From the NCBI RefSeq assembly GCF_000429485.1, contig NZ_AUBY01000010.1, positions 1 through 64,000 of the forward strand: DNA of 64,000 nt. The letters are read 5' to 3'. Of the stretch, positions 1 to 8,189 are shown in pieces (the stretch's first letter is position 1; each line of letters begins with the position of its first letter). The notes below the pieces were generated by a model. It was given only the letters and a program-made list of their open reading frames with translations. It was not told where the DNA came from and ran no database searches. This DNA comes from Aliagarivorans marinus DSM 23064. GTDB taxonomy: Bacteria > Pseudomonadota > Gammaproteobacteria > Enterobacterales > Celerinatantimonadaceae. Position numbers and translations under genes: made by a program.

Positions 1-206
1 GGAACCTTTACAATCAAGTGTACGTGGTCACTTTGGACGCTGAGCTCGACGACCTCACATCCCAACTGAGCACAGTAAACTTGAATACACCGATAGACTT
101 CTTTCCCTACATTATTTCTCAATATCCTAAATCGGTACTTGGGCGTCCAAACTATGTGATATTGACACCGCCAAAATACGTGTGATGCTTGCTTGTATCT
201 GCTCAT
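1..206 (-). CDS. tnpA: IS200/IS605-family transposase TnpA, N-terminal part (cut by window edge)
   Basis: The minus strand from an ATG at 206 reads MSRYKQASHVFWRCQYHIVW, then a stretch with TPKYRFR and finally SDHVHLIVKV at the window edge. This is the N-terminus of the small Y1 (HUH) transposase of IS200/IS605 elements, including the metal-binding HVH motif. The catalytic tyrosine would lie beyond the edge. The enzyme moves single-stranded DNA by recognising subterminal hairpins, and such a hairpin lies just upstream at 289-312. Whether the copy is intact cannot be judged here. Confidence 0.9.
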   Translation of the reverse strand, partial: MSRYKQASHVFWRCQYHIVWTPKYRFRILRNNVGKEVYRCIQVYCAQLGCEVVELSVQSDHVHLIVKV

Positions 207-315
207 GTTATTTGTCCTTTTGACTTCGCTAAAAATCAAAGGCGCATTTAGCATGAGCGGGTCTTCAGGCAAAGCCTCACCGGATGATAACCACCTACTG
301 AAGTAGGTGGTTTAG
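1..315 (-). mobile_element. IS200/IS605-type insertion sequence, partial
   Basis: It contains the tnpA start and, about 85 bp upstream of it, a perfect 10-bp stem with a 4-base loop (289-312: AACCACCTAC, loop TGAA, then its complement). Short subterminal hairpins of this kind are the ends that IS200/IS605 transposases bind. The exact tip near 315 is inferred because these elements have no inverted repeats or target duplication. The element lies directly behind the ackA terminator. Confidence 0.75.
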
Positions 316-320
316 GGCCG

Positions 321-354
321 AAAATAAAAAAGGCCTCCACAATGGAGGCCTTTT
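321..354 (-). terminator. Rho-independent terminator of ackA
   Basis: An AAGGCCTCC stem pairs across a short CACAAT-type loop, and on the minus strand it is followed by a T-rich run. It lies 40 bp beyond the ackA stop codon. Together with the IS element behind it, it shows that ackA is not followed immediately by pta here. Confidence 0.8.
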
Positions 355-394
355 GCTAAGTTTTTTACTTAAGAACGACAGAAAGGCGGCGAGC

Positions 395-1579
395 TTACAG
401 CAAGCGTACGCAGTCCTGAGCAATCACCAGCTCTTCGTTGGTTGGGATAACCATAATTACTGGAGAGTCTTCAGTGGTAATCACACCTTCTTCGCCCAAA
501 CGCGCTTTCTCGTTGGCTGCAGCGTCTTCTTTGTAACCGAAGATCTTCAGGTAGTTGATGATTTCACGGCGGATCGGCAGCGAGTTCTCACCGATACCAC
601 CGGTGAAGATGATGCCATCAAGCTGGTCCAGCGACACCATGTAAGAGGCGATGTATTTCGCTACGCGGTAGGTGAATACCTGGAAGGCCAAGGTTGCACC
701 TTCGTGGCCCTGCTCCATCGCTTCCAGAATGCCGCGAGCATCGCTGGTTACGCCGGATACACCCAAGAAGCCAGACTTCTTGTTCAGGGTGTCGAAGATC
801 TTGTCTTGGCTCCAGCCTTTCTTCAGCAGGAACTCGATAACACCAGGGTCCAAGTCGCCACTGCGGGTGCCCATCATAAGGCCCGCCAGCGGAGTGAAGC
901 CCATTGAGGTGTCTACGCTCTGGCCATCTTTAACCGCACATACTGATGCGCCGTTGCCAAGGTGAACAGAGATAAAGCTGGCTTGGTCGATTGGCTTATC
1001 GATCATTTGCGCGGCGGCGCGGCTCACATAGAAGTGGCTGGTACCGTGGAAGCCGTAGCGGCGAATGCCGTACTCTTTGTACAGGCTGTTATCAATGCCG
1101 CCGGTGAAGGCTTTCTTTGGCATGGTTTGGTGGAACGCGGTGTCGAATACGGCAAACTGAGGCAGGCTTGGGAAGGCCTCGATTGCCGCGCGAATACCTT
1201 TAGCGCCTGCTGGGTTGTGCAGCGGTGCCAGATCCGCCAGCTTTTCAATCTCGGCCAGCACATCGTCGTCGATGCGGGTGCTCGAGGTGAAGCGCTCACC
1301 ACCGTGAACCACACGGTGACCGACTGCGACGATACTCTCGTTGAAGCCTAACTCATCAACCAATCCAACAATTCGCTGAATTGCCAGTTGATGGTGGTTA
1401 CCTTCTGCCAACGATTCTTCAGTTTTGTTACCGTTCACTTTCCAAGAAATACACGCTTGTGGCGAACCAAAACGCTCACCCAAACCACTGAACAGGGCCT
1501 CACCAGAAACTGAATCAATCACGGCAAACTTCAGGGATGAACTTCCTGAGTTAACCACCAACACACAAGAATTAGACAT
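395..1579 (-). CDS. ackA: Acetate kinase
   Basis: This 394-residue protein has the acetokinase signatures: NSGSSSLKF near the N-terminus, RVVHGG, FHGTSH, HLGNGAS and GTRSGDLDPG, then FTGGIGEN towards the end. It interconverts acetyl phosphate and ADP with acetate and ATP in the cytoplasm. The ATG at 1579 was chosen over an upstream in-frame start because it follows an AGAGGA ribosome site and gives the normal family length. In many relatives ackA is cotranscribed with pta, but here a terminator and an IS200 element follow, so pta must be elsewhere. A symmetric TGGT/ACCA site lies 186 bp upstream (1765-1779). Confidence 0.96.
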   Translation of the reverse strand: MSNSCVLVVNSGSSSLKFAVIDSVSGEALFSGLGERFGSPQACISWKVNGNKTEESLAEGNHHQLAIQRIVGLVDELGFNESIVAVGHRVVHGGERFTSSTRIDDDVLAEIEKLADLAPLHNPAGAKGIRAAIEAFPSLPQFAVFDTAFHQTMPKKAFTGGIDNSLYKEYGIRRYGFHGTSHFYVSRAAAQMIDKPIDQASFISVHLGNGASVCAVKDGQSVDTSMGFTPLAGLMMGTRSGDLDPGVIEFLLKKGWSQDKIFDTLNKKSGFLGVSGVTSDARGILEAMEQGHEGATLAFQVFTYRVAKYIASYMVSLDQLDGIIFTGGIGENSLPIRREIINYLKIFGYKEDAAANEKARLGEEGVITTEDSPVIMVIPTNEELVIAQDCVRLL

Positions 1580-1764
1580 AACAACTCGTCCTCTTAGCCA
1601 AACACACATCGCATCACGCACCAATGCGCATATAGTGACAAGAAAATTACGTGATTCAAGTCTTAGTTTTCAGCTATTGCCGACTATTTCTGCTTCTTTG
1701 ATCTAAACAGTTATTTTTGCTGCTTTTTCAGTCAAATAATGAAGAAAATTTACACAATTATTCA

Positions 1765-1779
1765 ACTGGTTAAACCAGT
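1765..1779. promoter_or_regulatory. GntR-type palindrome between ackA and the sugar porter
   Basis: ACTGGT-TAA-ACCAGT is a perfect palindrome in the 460-bp gap between the two divergent genes. The TGGT/ACCA arms are typical of GntR/FadR-family operators. The family assignment is inference. The rest of the gap is AT-rich and holds no gene that I can see. Confidence 0.45.
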
Positions 1780-1973
1780 CGCTTTTTAACCAAGCCCCGC
1801 CATTACTGACATCAATATTAATTATCAAAGTAATAAGTAAGTAACTTTCATAAATAATACTGCAATGACTTAGTCACGATTGTTACAAAAATCGCACGCA
1901 GAATTACCTGCAAATCAGCTCAAAACAGCGCATTTTCTGCGGCATAGATCACATTGGCAAACCTTTAATCTAC

Positions 1974-2006
1974 ATTGGTTTACCAATCTTTGGATTTCCG
2001 TATAGT
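1974..2006 (+). promoter_or_regulatory. Promoter of the sugar porter with overlapping operator
   Basis: The palindrome ATTGGT-TT-ACCAAT (1974-1987) overlaps a plausible -35 (TTTACC, 1979-1984), and a -10 (TATAGT, 2001-2006) follows after 16 bp. The arms and 2-bp spacing resemble the ExuR/UxuR class of GntR operators, which control hexuronate genes in enterics. Binding here would block the promoter, so a sugar-acid-responsive repressor is the inferred regulator. No regulator gene is adjacent. Confidence 0.5.
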
Positions 2007-2041
2007 ATCGGCAGCAATTACTGACGAACTAAGGATTAAAG

Positions 2042-3643
2042 ATGACGCAAAGCTATAGTAGTGCCTATCGTTACGCACTCATCGTTGCGCTGGGCGGCTT
2101 CGTTTTTGGACTAGATGCTGCGATTATCTCTGGAACGGTGCGCTACATTGCCTCTGAGTTTTCACTGAGCGATATCGAGATAGGTACCGTAGTCGGCGCT
2201 CCTAGCCTGGGGGCGATTCTGGCACTGTTCTTTGCCGGTAAGGTTGCCGATAGCTGGGGGCGTAAAAACACCTTGCTGGCCATCGCGGTGTTGTATGTGA
2301 TATCGGCCACTGGCTCTGCGCTGGCGACCGGATTCTGGAGCCTAACCTTAGCGCGTATGCTTGGTGGGCTGGCGTTTTGCTCGCTGTCGCTAGCCTCGAT
2401 GTACATTGGTGAAGTGGCACCTGCCCATCTTCGTGGCAAGCTGGTGTCATGCAACCAACTAAACATTGTGATCGGCCTGTCTGCTGCTTACTTCATTAAC
2501 TACTATCTGGTGCTCAACGCAAGCGAGGCGTCGCCTTGGCTAAACAGCAGCACTATCTGGCGGATCATGTTGGGCTCTGAGCTGATTCCTGCAGTCGCAT
2601 GGGCGGTGATGCTCTTAGGCGTACCAGAATCCCCTCGCTGGCTGGTGATGAAGGGGAAACATCAGCGTGCTCAGCGCGTGCTGAATCTGCTTTACAAAGA
2701 CAAGGCTCAGGCCCTGTCGGTCTTTAACGAAATTCGCAGCAACCTGAGCGGAGATAGCGATCTGCCGTTCAAGCAGCAGGTTATCCAGTTGTTTACCCCG
2801 AAAATGCGCCGTGTGATGGCACTGGGGCTAACCGTGGCGGTCGTTCAGGGCGCCACCGGGATGAACGCCATCTTGTTCTATGCCCCCACGGTGTTTGAAC
2901 AGATTGGATTTGGGGTAAATGCATCCTTCCAGCAAGCGCTGTACATTGGCTTAACCGGCTTGGTGTTCACCATTTTCGCATTGCTGCTGATCGACCGAGT
3001 AGGTCGTCGCCCCCTGATGATTGCCGGGCTTATCGCCGCCATCTTCAGCCATGGCTTGTGCTGGTTTGCCTTTAACAAGGCACACTATGAAATCAGCCCG
3101 GCAACTATCGTTGAGCTGGAGCAACAGATTGACGTTAGCCCGCTGGAAGACAACATGGGGCGTCGTTTTAGCTCAGATACCGAGTTTAAGGACTTCTTGG
3201 CACAGCACTACCCGGCCGACGAGCTGCGCCTCAACGTTGGTCACATTATTGAATCGGCCATATCCATCAACCCGGTGATGGTATTGATTGGGATCCTCGG
3301 GTTTATTGCCGCGTTCCATATCTCCTTGGGACCGATTATGTGGGTGCTGTTCTCCGAGATCTTCCCCAACAGCCTACGCAGTGCAGCGGTGCCCTTCTTT
3401 GCCTTGATCACCAGTATCTCCAGCTACCTGGTACAACAGTTCTTCCCCTGGCAGCTAGCGCGCTTTGGCGCAGCGGACACCTTTATGATGTACGCCGGTA
3501 TCGGCTTGATTGGCTTGTTGTTTACCCATCGACTGTTGCCAGAAACCAAGGGCAAGAGCATCGAGCAGTTAGAACACTTGCTCAGCTCAGAAGCAGTTAG
3601 CCGCCGCTCAAAGTTGGATAGCCATTCAGCCCCGATAGGCTAG
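2042..3643 (+). CDS. MFS sugar porter (GLUT/XylE-type)
   Basis: This 533-residue, 12-helix transporter has the sugar-porter signatures DSWGRK after helix 2, PESPRWL before the central loop, DRVGRRP in the second half and PETKGKSIEQLE at the C-terminus. It should bring a monosaccharide, possibly with H+ or Na+, across the inner membrane. The ATG has a good AAGGA site. It is some 60 residues longer than usual because of an insert at about residues 346-410, between helices of the C-terminal half and rich in charged residues. The substrate cannot be read from sequence. The promoter carries a GntR-like operator. Confidence 0.9.
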   Translation: MTQSYSSAYRYALIVALGGFVFGLDAAIISGTVRYIASEFSLSDIEIGTVVGAPSLGAILALFFAGKVADSWGRKNTLLAIAVLYVISATGSALATGFWSLTLARMLGGLAFCSLSLASMYIGEVAPAHLRGKLVSCNQLNIVIGLSAAYFINYYLVLNASEASPWLNSSTIWRIMLGSELIPAVAWAVMLLGVPESPRWLVMKGKHQRAQRVLNLLYKDKAQALSVFNEIRSNLSGDSDLPFKQQVIQLFTPKMRRVMALGLTVAVVQGATGMNAILFYAPTVFEQIGFGVNASFQQALYIGLTGLVFTIFALLLIDRVGRRPLMIAGLIAAIFSHGLCWFAFNKAHYEISPATIVELEQQIDVSPLEDNMGRRFSSDTEFKDFLAQHYPADELRLNVGHIIESAISINPVMVLIGILGFIAAFHISLGPIMWVLFSEIFPNSLRSAAVPFFALITSISSYLVQQFFPWQLARFGAADTFMMYAGIGLIGLLFTHRLLPETKGKSIEQLEHLLSSEAVSRRSKLDSHSAPIG

Positions 3644-3668
3644 TCTCGATAGGCTGGTAGTAGTTAGT

Positions 3669-3688
3669 GCGGAGCCGATTGGCTCCGC
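3669..3688 (+). terminator. Hairpin after the sugar porter, weak terminator candidate
   Basis: GCGGAGCC-GATT-GGCTCCGC forms a perfect 8-bp stem 26 bp after the stop codon, but only a short, mixed CT-rich tract follows rather than a T run. It lies between convergent genes and may still end transcription. Confidence 0.35.
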
Positions 3689-3720
3689 TCCTCGCTCGCT
3701 TTCCGTTCTCAAGATCGCAT

Positions 3721-4368
3721 CTATTCGCTCTGATCCAACGATTGCAAGACACTGGCTAAGCTGGGTTGCAATAAATGCAACTTGCACGCATCCAATAGGC
3801 AGCGCGCCGCTTCAGGCTCCATCATCACCGCTTGTCGCACGGCGGTAGCAACGCTGCTGGCATACAGCATCGCTAACTGCGCCCCCAAGCTTGGCGCCAG
3901 TGTCGGCAGCACCCGCAGCAAGCACTGTTCGATGGTTTGGCAGTGGCGCTGCATATCCTCTCTATCTAAGGCTTGTAAACGCACATCCGATTGGGTGGCT
4001 TGCCACACCGCATAGGTCGCGGGCTCTTCACGAAAGGCTTGGTAGTAGCTCTCGAGCATGTATTCCAGGGCATCTTGCAGCTGTTTGGGCTGAGTGACAT
4101 CGGCAAAGGCGCCCTGCACACACTGCTGCCCACCTTCAAAGTGACGCCCGGCCAAGGTGGCAATCACCGACGCCTTGTCAGGGAAGTACTGATACAGCGA
4201 GGCGATGGATATCTCCGACGCCTGGGCAATGTCTTTCATGGTGACCGCGTCGCTGCCTTTGCTCACGATAAGCTGCTGTGACTCCAACAGTATTCGCTCA
4301 AAGCGTTGACGGCTCCTTGCCTGCACAGGCTGCTTGCGGGGTTCAACCGGAGTGAAATCGAATTGCAC
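3721..4368 (-). CDS. TetR/AcrR-family repressor
   Basis: The 215-residue protein carries an N-terminal TetR helix-turn-helix (about residues 18-65: RFERILLESQQLI ... MKDIAQASEISIASLYQYF) followed by a helical ligand-binding domain. It starts with GTG after an AAGGA site. It is divergent from the quinone-reductase-like gene at 4571, and the shared intergenic region holds two matching 15-17 bp palindromes. It most likely represses that enzyme and itself until a small-molecule inducer binds. The inducer is unknown. Confidence 0.9.
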   Translation of the reverse strand: MQFDFTPVEPRKQPVQARSRQRFERILLESQQLIVSKGSDAVTMKDIAQASEISIASLYQYFPDKASVIATLAGRHFEGGQQCVQGAFADVTQPKQLQDALEYMLESYYQAFREEPATYAVWQATQSDVRLQALDREDMQRHCQTIEQCLLRVLPTLAPSLGAQLAMLYASSVATAVRQAVMMEPEAARCLLDACKLHLLQPSLASVLQSLDQSE

Positions 4369-4414
4369 GGGAATCCTTATTTATTTTTGTTTAATTGTTG
4401 CACAGACCAAAAAT

Positions 4415-4454
4415 GTGAGCAATACTCACTTTCAATATGTGAGCATCACTCACA
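4415..4454. promoter_or_regulatory. Two tandem operators for the adjacent TetR protein
   Basis: GTGAGCAATACTCAC (4415-4429) and GTGAGCATCACTCAC (4439-4453, extendable by one matched base each side) share GTGAG/CTCAC arms. Their centres are 24 bp apart, about two helical turns. Their place between the divergent tetR and oxidoreductase genes supports a repressor binding as paired dimers. Confidence 0.7.
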
Positions 4455-4570
4455 TTTGTAACAACAGTTGCTGGCACAAACCGAGCAACAGCCGCGAAGT
4501 CGCACCGACTAAAGCACTCACACAAGCGCGAACTGATTCGCAACCAGAACCAAGTAACAGGAGCAGCACA

Positions 4571-5152
4571 ATGAGCAAACGCATCTTTATCTGGGTCGCC
4601 CACCCAAGGAAGGGATCTTTATGTGAAGCCATGGCCGATGCCTATCAACAAGGCGCAGAACAAAAAGGAGAAGAGATCCGGCGCATGGACCTATGCGAAA
4701 TGCAGTTCGACGCCAATCAAAGCGGCGACTACGCCGATACACCTACAGAGCTGGAGGCCGATCTTCGCCAGTGGCAAGAGAACCTGCAGTGGGCCGAGCA
4801 CATTATGGTGATCCACCCTTACTGGTGGGGGTCGATGCCGGCGCAGGCGAAGGCAGTGTTAGATAGAGCCTTACTGCCGGGCGTCGGCTTTAAATACCAT
4901 GGCAAAGGTTTGGGCTGGGACAAGCTACTGAGCGGTCGCAAGGCCGATGTGATTATCACCTCAGACACCCCACCGCTGTTGGATCGACTGCTGTATCGTC
5001 GCCCCGGACGGCGCGTACTCACCAATCAGGTGCTGGGCTTTTGTGGGGTAAAAACCCGTAAAGTCTGGCAGTTTGGCTCAGTCAAAACTGCCAAGCCACA
5101 AACCATTGAGCGCTGGCTGCTTAAGACCCAGCAACTCGGTGCCAGCGTTTGA
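4571..5152 (+). CDS. NAD(P)H-dependent quinone reductase family protein (flavodoxin-like fold)
   Basis: The 193-residue protein begins MSKRIFIWVAHPRKGSL, the phosphate-binding loop of the Flavodoxin_2 family (KefF/MdaB/YwrO type). It also has the HPYWWGSMPAQAKAVLDR stretch that shapes the active site and binds FMN or FAD. Such enzymes reduce quinones by two electrons, avoiding radicals. The ATG at 4571 follows an AGGAG site; a longer in-frame extension would run through the operators and is not credible. Divergence from a TetR gene suggests induction by a toxic quinone or similar compound. Confidence 0.88.
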   Translation: MSKRIFIWVAHPRKGSLCEAMADAYQQGAEQKGEEIRRMDLCEMQFDANQSGDYADTPTELEADLRQWQENLQWAEHIMVIHPYWWGSMPAQAKAVLDRALLPGVGFKYHGKGLGWDKLLSGRKADVIITSDTPPLLDRLLYRRPGRRVLTNQVLGFCGVKTRKVWQFGSVKTAKPQTIERWLLKTQQLGASV

Positions 5153-5172
5153 AGCTTCGGCACAGGCAGTCT

Positions 5173-6162
5173 CTAATTCATTAAATCTTGGTAGCGCTGC
5201 TGGCTCGCGTTGAGCTGATCGAGTGCAGCCTGCCAAGCAGCGATCTGCTGATCAGGCACATCTTTTGAGAAGGCGAAGTATACCCGAACTACCTCAAGAT
5301 GCTTGTTCAGCGAGATTTTCCAAGCCCTCAGGCAAGGCACTGTGCCGCAGGTTTAACGGTCTAAATCAAGGAACAGTAACGCAGTATGAGGTCTTGGAAA
5401 ACTCGCCCTTTGGGAGGATCTCAATGCCCATAGCTCATCGTTGAAAGCACTTGAAAGGGGATACCATTCCTACGTGCTTTCGCCTCGTTCTATGGGCATT
5501 GAGTTCCTCTGAATCCTGCATCTTGAGGTAGTTCGGGTATACACATCCAGTTGGTAGAGCTTTAAGCCGGTGTTCTCAAATTCCGTCTCAGAGATACCGG
5601 CATCCTCAGCCATCGCGCCAATCACATGTTCACTGATCGGTGCCAAATCGATACGACCACGATAGAGCATCTCCATGCATTGGCGCTGATTATTGGATAA
5701 ATGCAGATCGCTAAAGCCCTGCTCAAGCAGAAAGTGATGATCGGCGTTGCCGATTTGCACACCGATACTGAGTGATTGCTCGCGCAGCTGCTCAAGACTG
5801 GCTAGCTTAAGGTCGCGCCCGCGTCTTTGATAGAAATAGACGCCGCTGGAGATCAGCGGCCCCACCCACTTCACGGTGTCCTCACGTTCCGGTCGCCGGG
5901 CCACAATAAACAGGGCGGTGTTTGACTGGGTCTGCACCATTCGCAATCCCCGGGCGAACGGCACCACTCGGTACTCCACCGCTACGCCCATACGTTCTAC
6001 CAAGGCTTCTACCTGCTCGACCGCCAGCCCTTGGCGCCGACCATGTTCCTGATAGCTAAAGGGTTTAAGGTAATGGGTCAGCATAACCAAAGGCTCCGCC
6101 ATTGCGGGTAAGTAACCCATCATCAGCGCCAGACTCCAGCTTAGCCTTTTAAGCCACCCCAT
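5173..6162 (-). pseudogene. Periplasmic solute-binding protein (SBP_bac_3-like), split by a MITE
   Basis: The N-terminal part (6162 down to 5542, 207 codons) has a signal peptide (MGWLKRLSWSLALMMGYLPAMA) and a family-3 binding-protein domain. The last 36 codons, including FAFSKDVPDQQIAAWQAAL, resume at 5280-5173. Between them lies a 259-bp inverted-repeat element with TA on both sides. Deleting the element plus one TA leaves exactly 729 bp, a 242-residue protein reading LDVYFAFSKD across the joint. As it stands, translation runs into the element and stops about 23 residues later. Such proteins usually bind amino acids or similar solutes. No permease or ATPase gene is adjacent, so a sensory or orphan role is likely. 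Confidence 0.9.
5281..5539. mobile_element. Miniature inverted-repeat transposable element, copy 1 (259 bp)
   Basis: Both ends carry the same inverted repeat of at least 22 bp (TACCCGAAC... CAAGATGC), flanked by TA at 5279-5280 and 5540-5541. TA target duplication fits mobilisation by an IS630/Tc1-mariner-like transposase. No transposase gene lies inside. The middle contains an 86-bp palindromic module bounded by CAATGCCCATAG and its complement. Related copies lie at 46531 and 56814. This copy interrupts the binding-protein gene. Confidence 0.88.
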
Positions 6163-6384
6163 TCGCACCTTCAACACTCCTTTGTCTGTTCCGACAGCGC
6201 ATGCCACACCCCAGCATAAACTTAACTTTAGCAAAGGGAGAAGCTGTCACCATTTGCTAGTTAGCTGTCACCATCCGCTAGTGTGTGGCGTGATTTACCG
6301 GGCTACTATTTGCTCAACACGTAAAGCAATACTGCATACAACGCTTAACACAACACTGAACACAAAATAGGAAAGGGCAAACAC

Positions 6385-7167
6385 ATGGCAAACTCAAACT
6401 TGGCATTGGTCACTGGCGCATCTGGCGGTATCGGTCTGGAACTGGCACGGCAGCATGCGCAACGCGGTGGCGATCTGGTACTGGTGGCGCGTAACGAAGC
6501 GAAACTGGAGCAACTGCAACAGGAGTTGGAAGCACAACACAAGGTCAAGGTCACTGTGCTTGCCCAAGACCTCACTCAGCCGAATGCTGCTGAGAGCATC
6601 GCCAATCAACTTAAGCAGCTTAACCTGGAGGTAGGCACACTTATCAACAACGCTGGCTTCGGCGGACATGGCCTGTTTCATCAGCGCAACTGGAAAGAGG
6701 ACCGCAACATGATGCAGGTGAACATGGTGGCACTCAGTGAGCTGACGCATTTGTTGCTTCCCGGCATGATTGCCCGCCGCTCCGGGCGCATCCTCAATGT
6801 GTCGTCAACTGCATCTTTTATGCCCGGCCCGCTGCAAGCGACTTACTATGCCACCAAAGCCTTTGTCACCTCGTTCTCTCAAGCACTGGCAGAAGAAGTG
6901 GCAGAGTTTGGTGTCACCGTCACGGCACTGTGCCCGGGTGCGGTCAAAACCGGCTTTGTTGAAGCCGGCAACCTCGATGGTGTGGCAGTATGGGATAAGG
7001 CGAAATCAGCCGAGTCGGTAGCCAAGTGCGGCTATCAAGCCATGGAAAAAGGCCAGCTGGTTGCCTTTAATGAGGGTGGCCTGAAGTTCATGTTGAACTG
7101 GGTGATCCCATTTCTACCGCGCAAGACCGTACTTAAGATGTCACGTCAGTTTATGGAAAAAGCCTAA
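6385..7167 (+). CDS. Short-chain dehydrogenase/reductase (SDR)
   Basis: The 260-residue protein has the classical SDR features: the cofactor loop TGASGGIG (residues 10-17), NNAG, a serine in NVSSTASF, the Y154-xxx-K158 catalytic pair and PGAVKTGF after it. The loop, with ARN after strand 2, suggests NADP(H). It belongs to the DltE/YqjQ-like group of cytosolic oxidoreductases of unsettled substrate. A strong AGGAAAGG site precedes the ATG. The AraC gene starts 23 bp downstream, so the two are probably one transcript. Confidence 0.92.
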   Translation: MANSNLALVTGASGGIGLELARQHAQRGGDLVLVARNEAKLEQLQQELEAQHKVKVTVLAQDLTQPNAAESIANQLKQLNLEVGTLINNAGFGGHGLFHQRNWKEDRNMMQVNMVALSELTHLLLPGMIARRSGRILNVSSTASFMPGPLQATYYATKAFVTSFSQALAEEVAEFGVTVTALCPGAVKTGFVEAGNLDGVAVWDKAKSAESVAKCGYQAMEKGQLVAFNEGGLKFMLNWVIPFLPRKTVLKMSRQFMEKA

Positions 7168-7190
7168 ACAGGCCATCGAGGACAGAACCA

Positions 7191-8189
7191 ATGAAACGAG
7201 CCAGCCGCTTTGCCGTCTCCCCCAACTGGGCGGTGCACTTCAAAGACCTAGGAGTCGAAACCCACACCGTGCTGCGGCTTGCCAACCTCCCAGCGGACTT
7301 GTTTCGCCGGGAGAAAGCCACCCTAAGTCCGGATGAATACTTTCGGCTGTGGATCGCCTTGGATCAAGCACTGGGAGAAGACCGCCAGCTGGCACTGGAA
7401 TTTACTAAGTACATGTCGGTGGAGGCCTTCGACCCGCCGATCTTCGCCAGTCTTTGCAGCGATAACCTCAAGCAGGCCCTGCAGCGGCTAGCGCACTACA
7501 AGCCGCTGATTGGCCCCTTAGAGCTACATATCCAAGAGCGCAAGCATCGCCTGGAACTCGTGTTACGCTGCTATGGCAACACCGCCCCGCTGCCAGAGGC
7601 CCTGGCTGTGGGCGAGCAGGTGTTCTTAACCCAGCTGGCCCGACTGGCCACCCGCGAGCAGATCAAACCGCTACTACTGGAGCTCCCGGTATTACCGGAC
7701 AACCGCGAGCACTATGAAGCCTACTTTGGCTGTCGCCTGAATCAGGGCGATGACATCCGCATGGCGTTTAGTTTGGAAGATGCCTATCGCCCTTTTCTCA
7801 CCTCCAACAACGACATGTGGGAGTTTTTCGAAGCCAAGCTGCAACAACGCCTGCAGGACATCGATGGCAGTGCCCCCATCAGCGCTCGGGTCAAAGCGGT
7901 ATTGCTGGAGTTACTTCCCAGCGGCGAAAGTAACATAGAGGCGGTGGCAGAGAAGCTGGCGATGAGCAAACGCACCCTGCAACGCAAGCTGGCCGATGAA
8001 CAGCTCAACTACCAAGAGCTGCTGCAAAGCCTGCGGCTGGAGCTGGCTAATCACTACTTAGAGAAGTCAGATATGTCGCTGGGCGAGATTTCCTTCCTGC
8101 TGGGCTTTAAAGAGTCCAATTCCTTTATTCGCGCCTACAGCGGCTGGAAAGGGATATCACCCGGTCAATATCGGGAGCAACTCCATTAG
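7191..8189 (+). CDS. AraC-family regulator (Arabinose_bd/OruR-like)
   Basis: This 332-residue regulator has a long N-terminal domain of the PF12625 type, found in AraC proteins that respond to fatty-acid or amino-acid-like ligands. The C-terminal double helix-turn-helix covers about residues 235-330 (VAEKLAMSKRTLQRKLADE ... FLLGFKESNSFIRAYSGWKG). It follows the SDR gene by 23 bp in the same direction and probably regulates that operon. The ligand cannot be predicted. Confidence 0.9.
   Translation: MKRASRFAVSPNWAVHFKDLGVETHTVLRLANLPADLFRREKATLSPDEYFRLWIALDQALGEDRQLALEFTKYMSVEAFDPPIFASLCSDNLKQALQRLAHYKPLIGPLELHIQERKHRLELVLRCYGNTAPLPEALAVGEQVFLTQLARLATREQIKPLLLELPVLPDNREHYEAYFGCRLNQGDDIRMAFSLEDAYRPFLTSNNDMWEFFEAKLQQRLQDIDGSAPISARVKAVLLELLPSGESNIEAVAEKLAMSKRTLQRKLADEQLNYQELLQSLRLELANHYLEKSDMSLGEISFLLGFKESNSFIRAYSGWKGISPGQYREQLH

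Noticed and set aside
4334-4570. Longer version of the quinone-reductase-like protein
   Set aside because: The extra 79 codons run through the divergent promoter and operators; the ATG at 4571 starts the conserved fold.
5223-5444. Open frame of 73 codons inside MITE copy 1, with similar frames in copies 2 and 3
   Set aside because: The frames follow element similarity rather than protein selection, have no ribosome site and differ at both ends. They are treated as part of the repeat.
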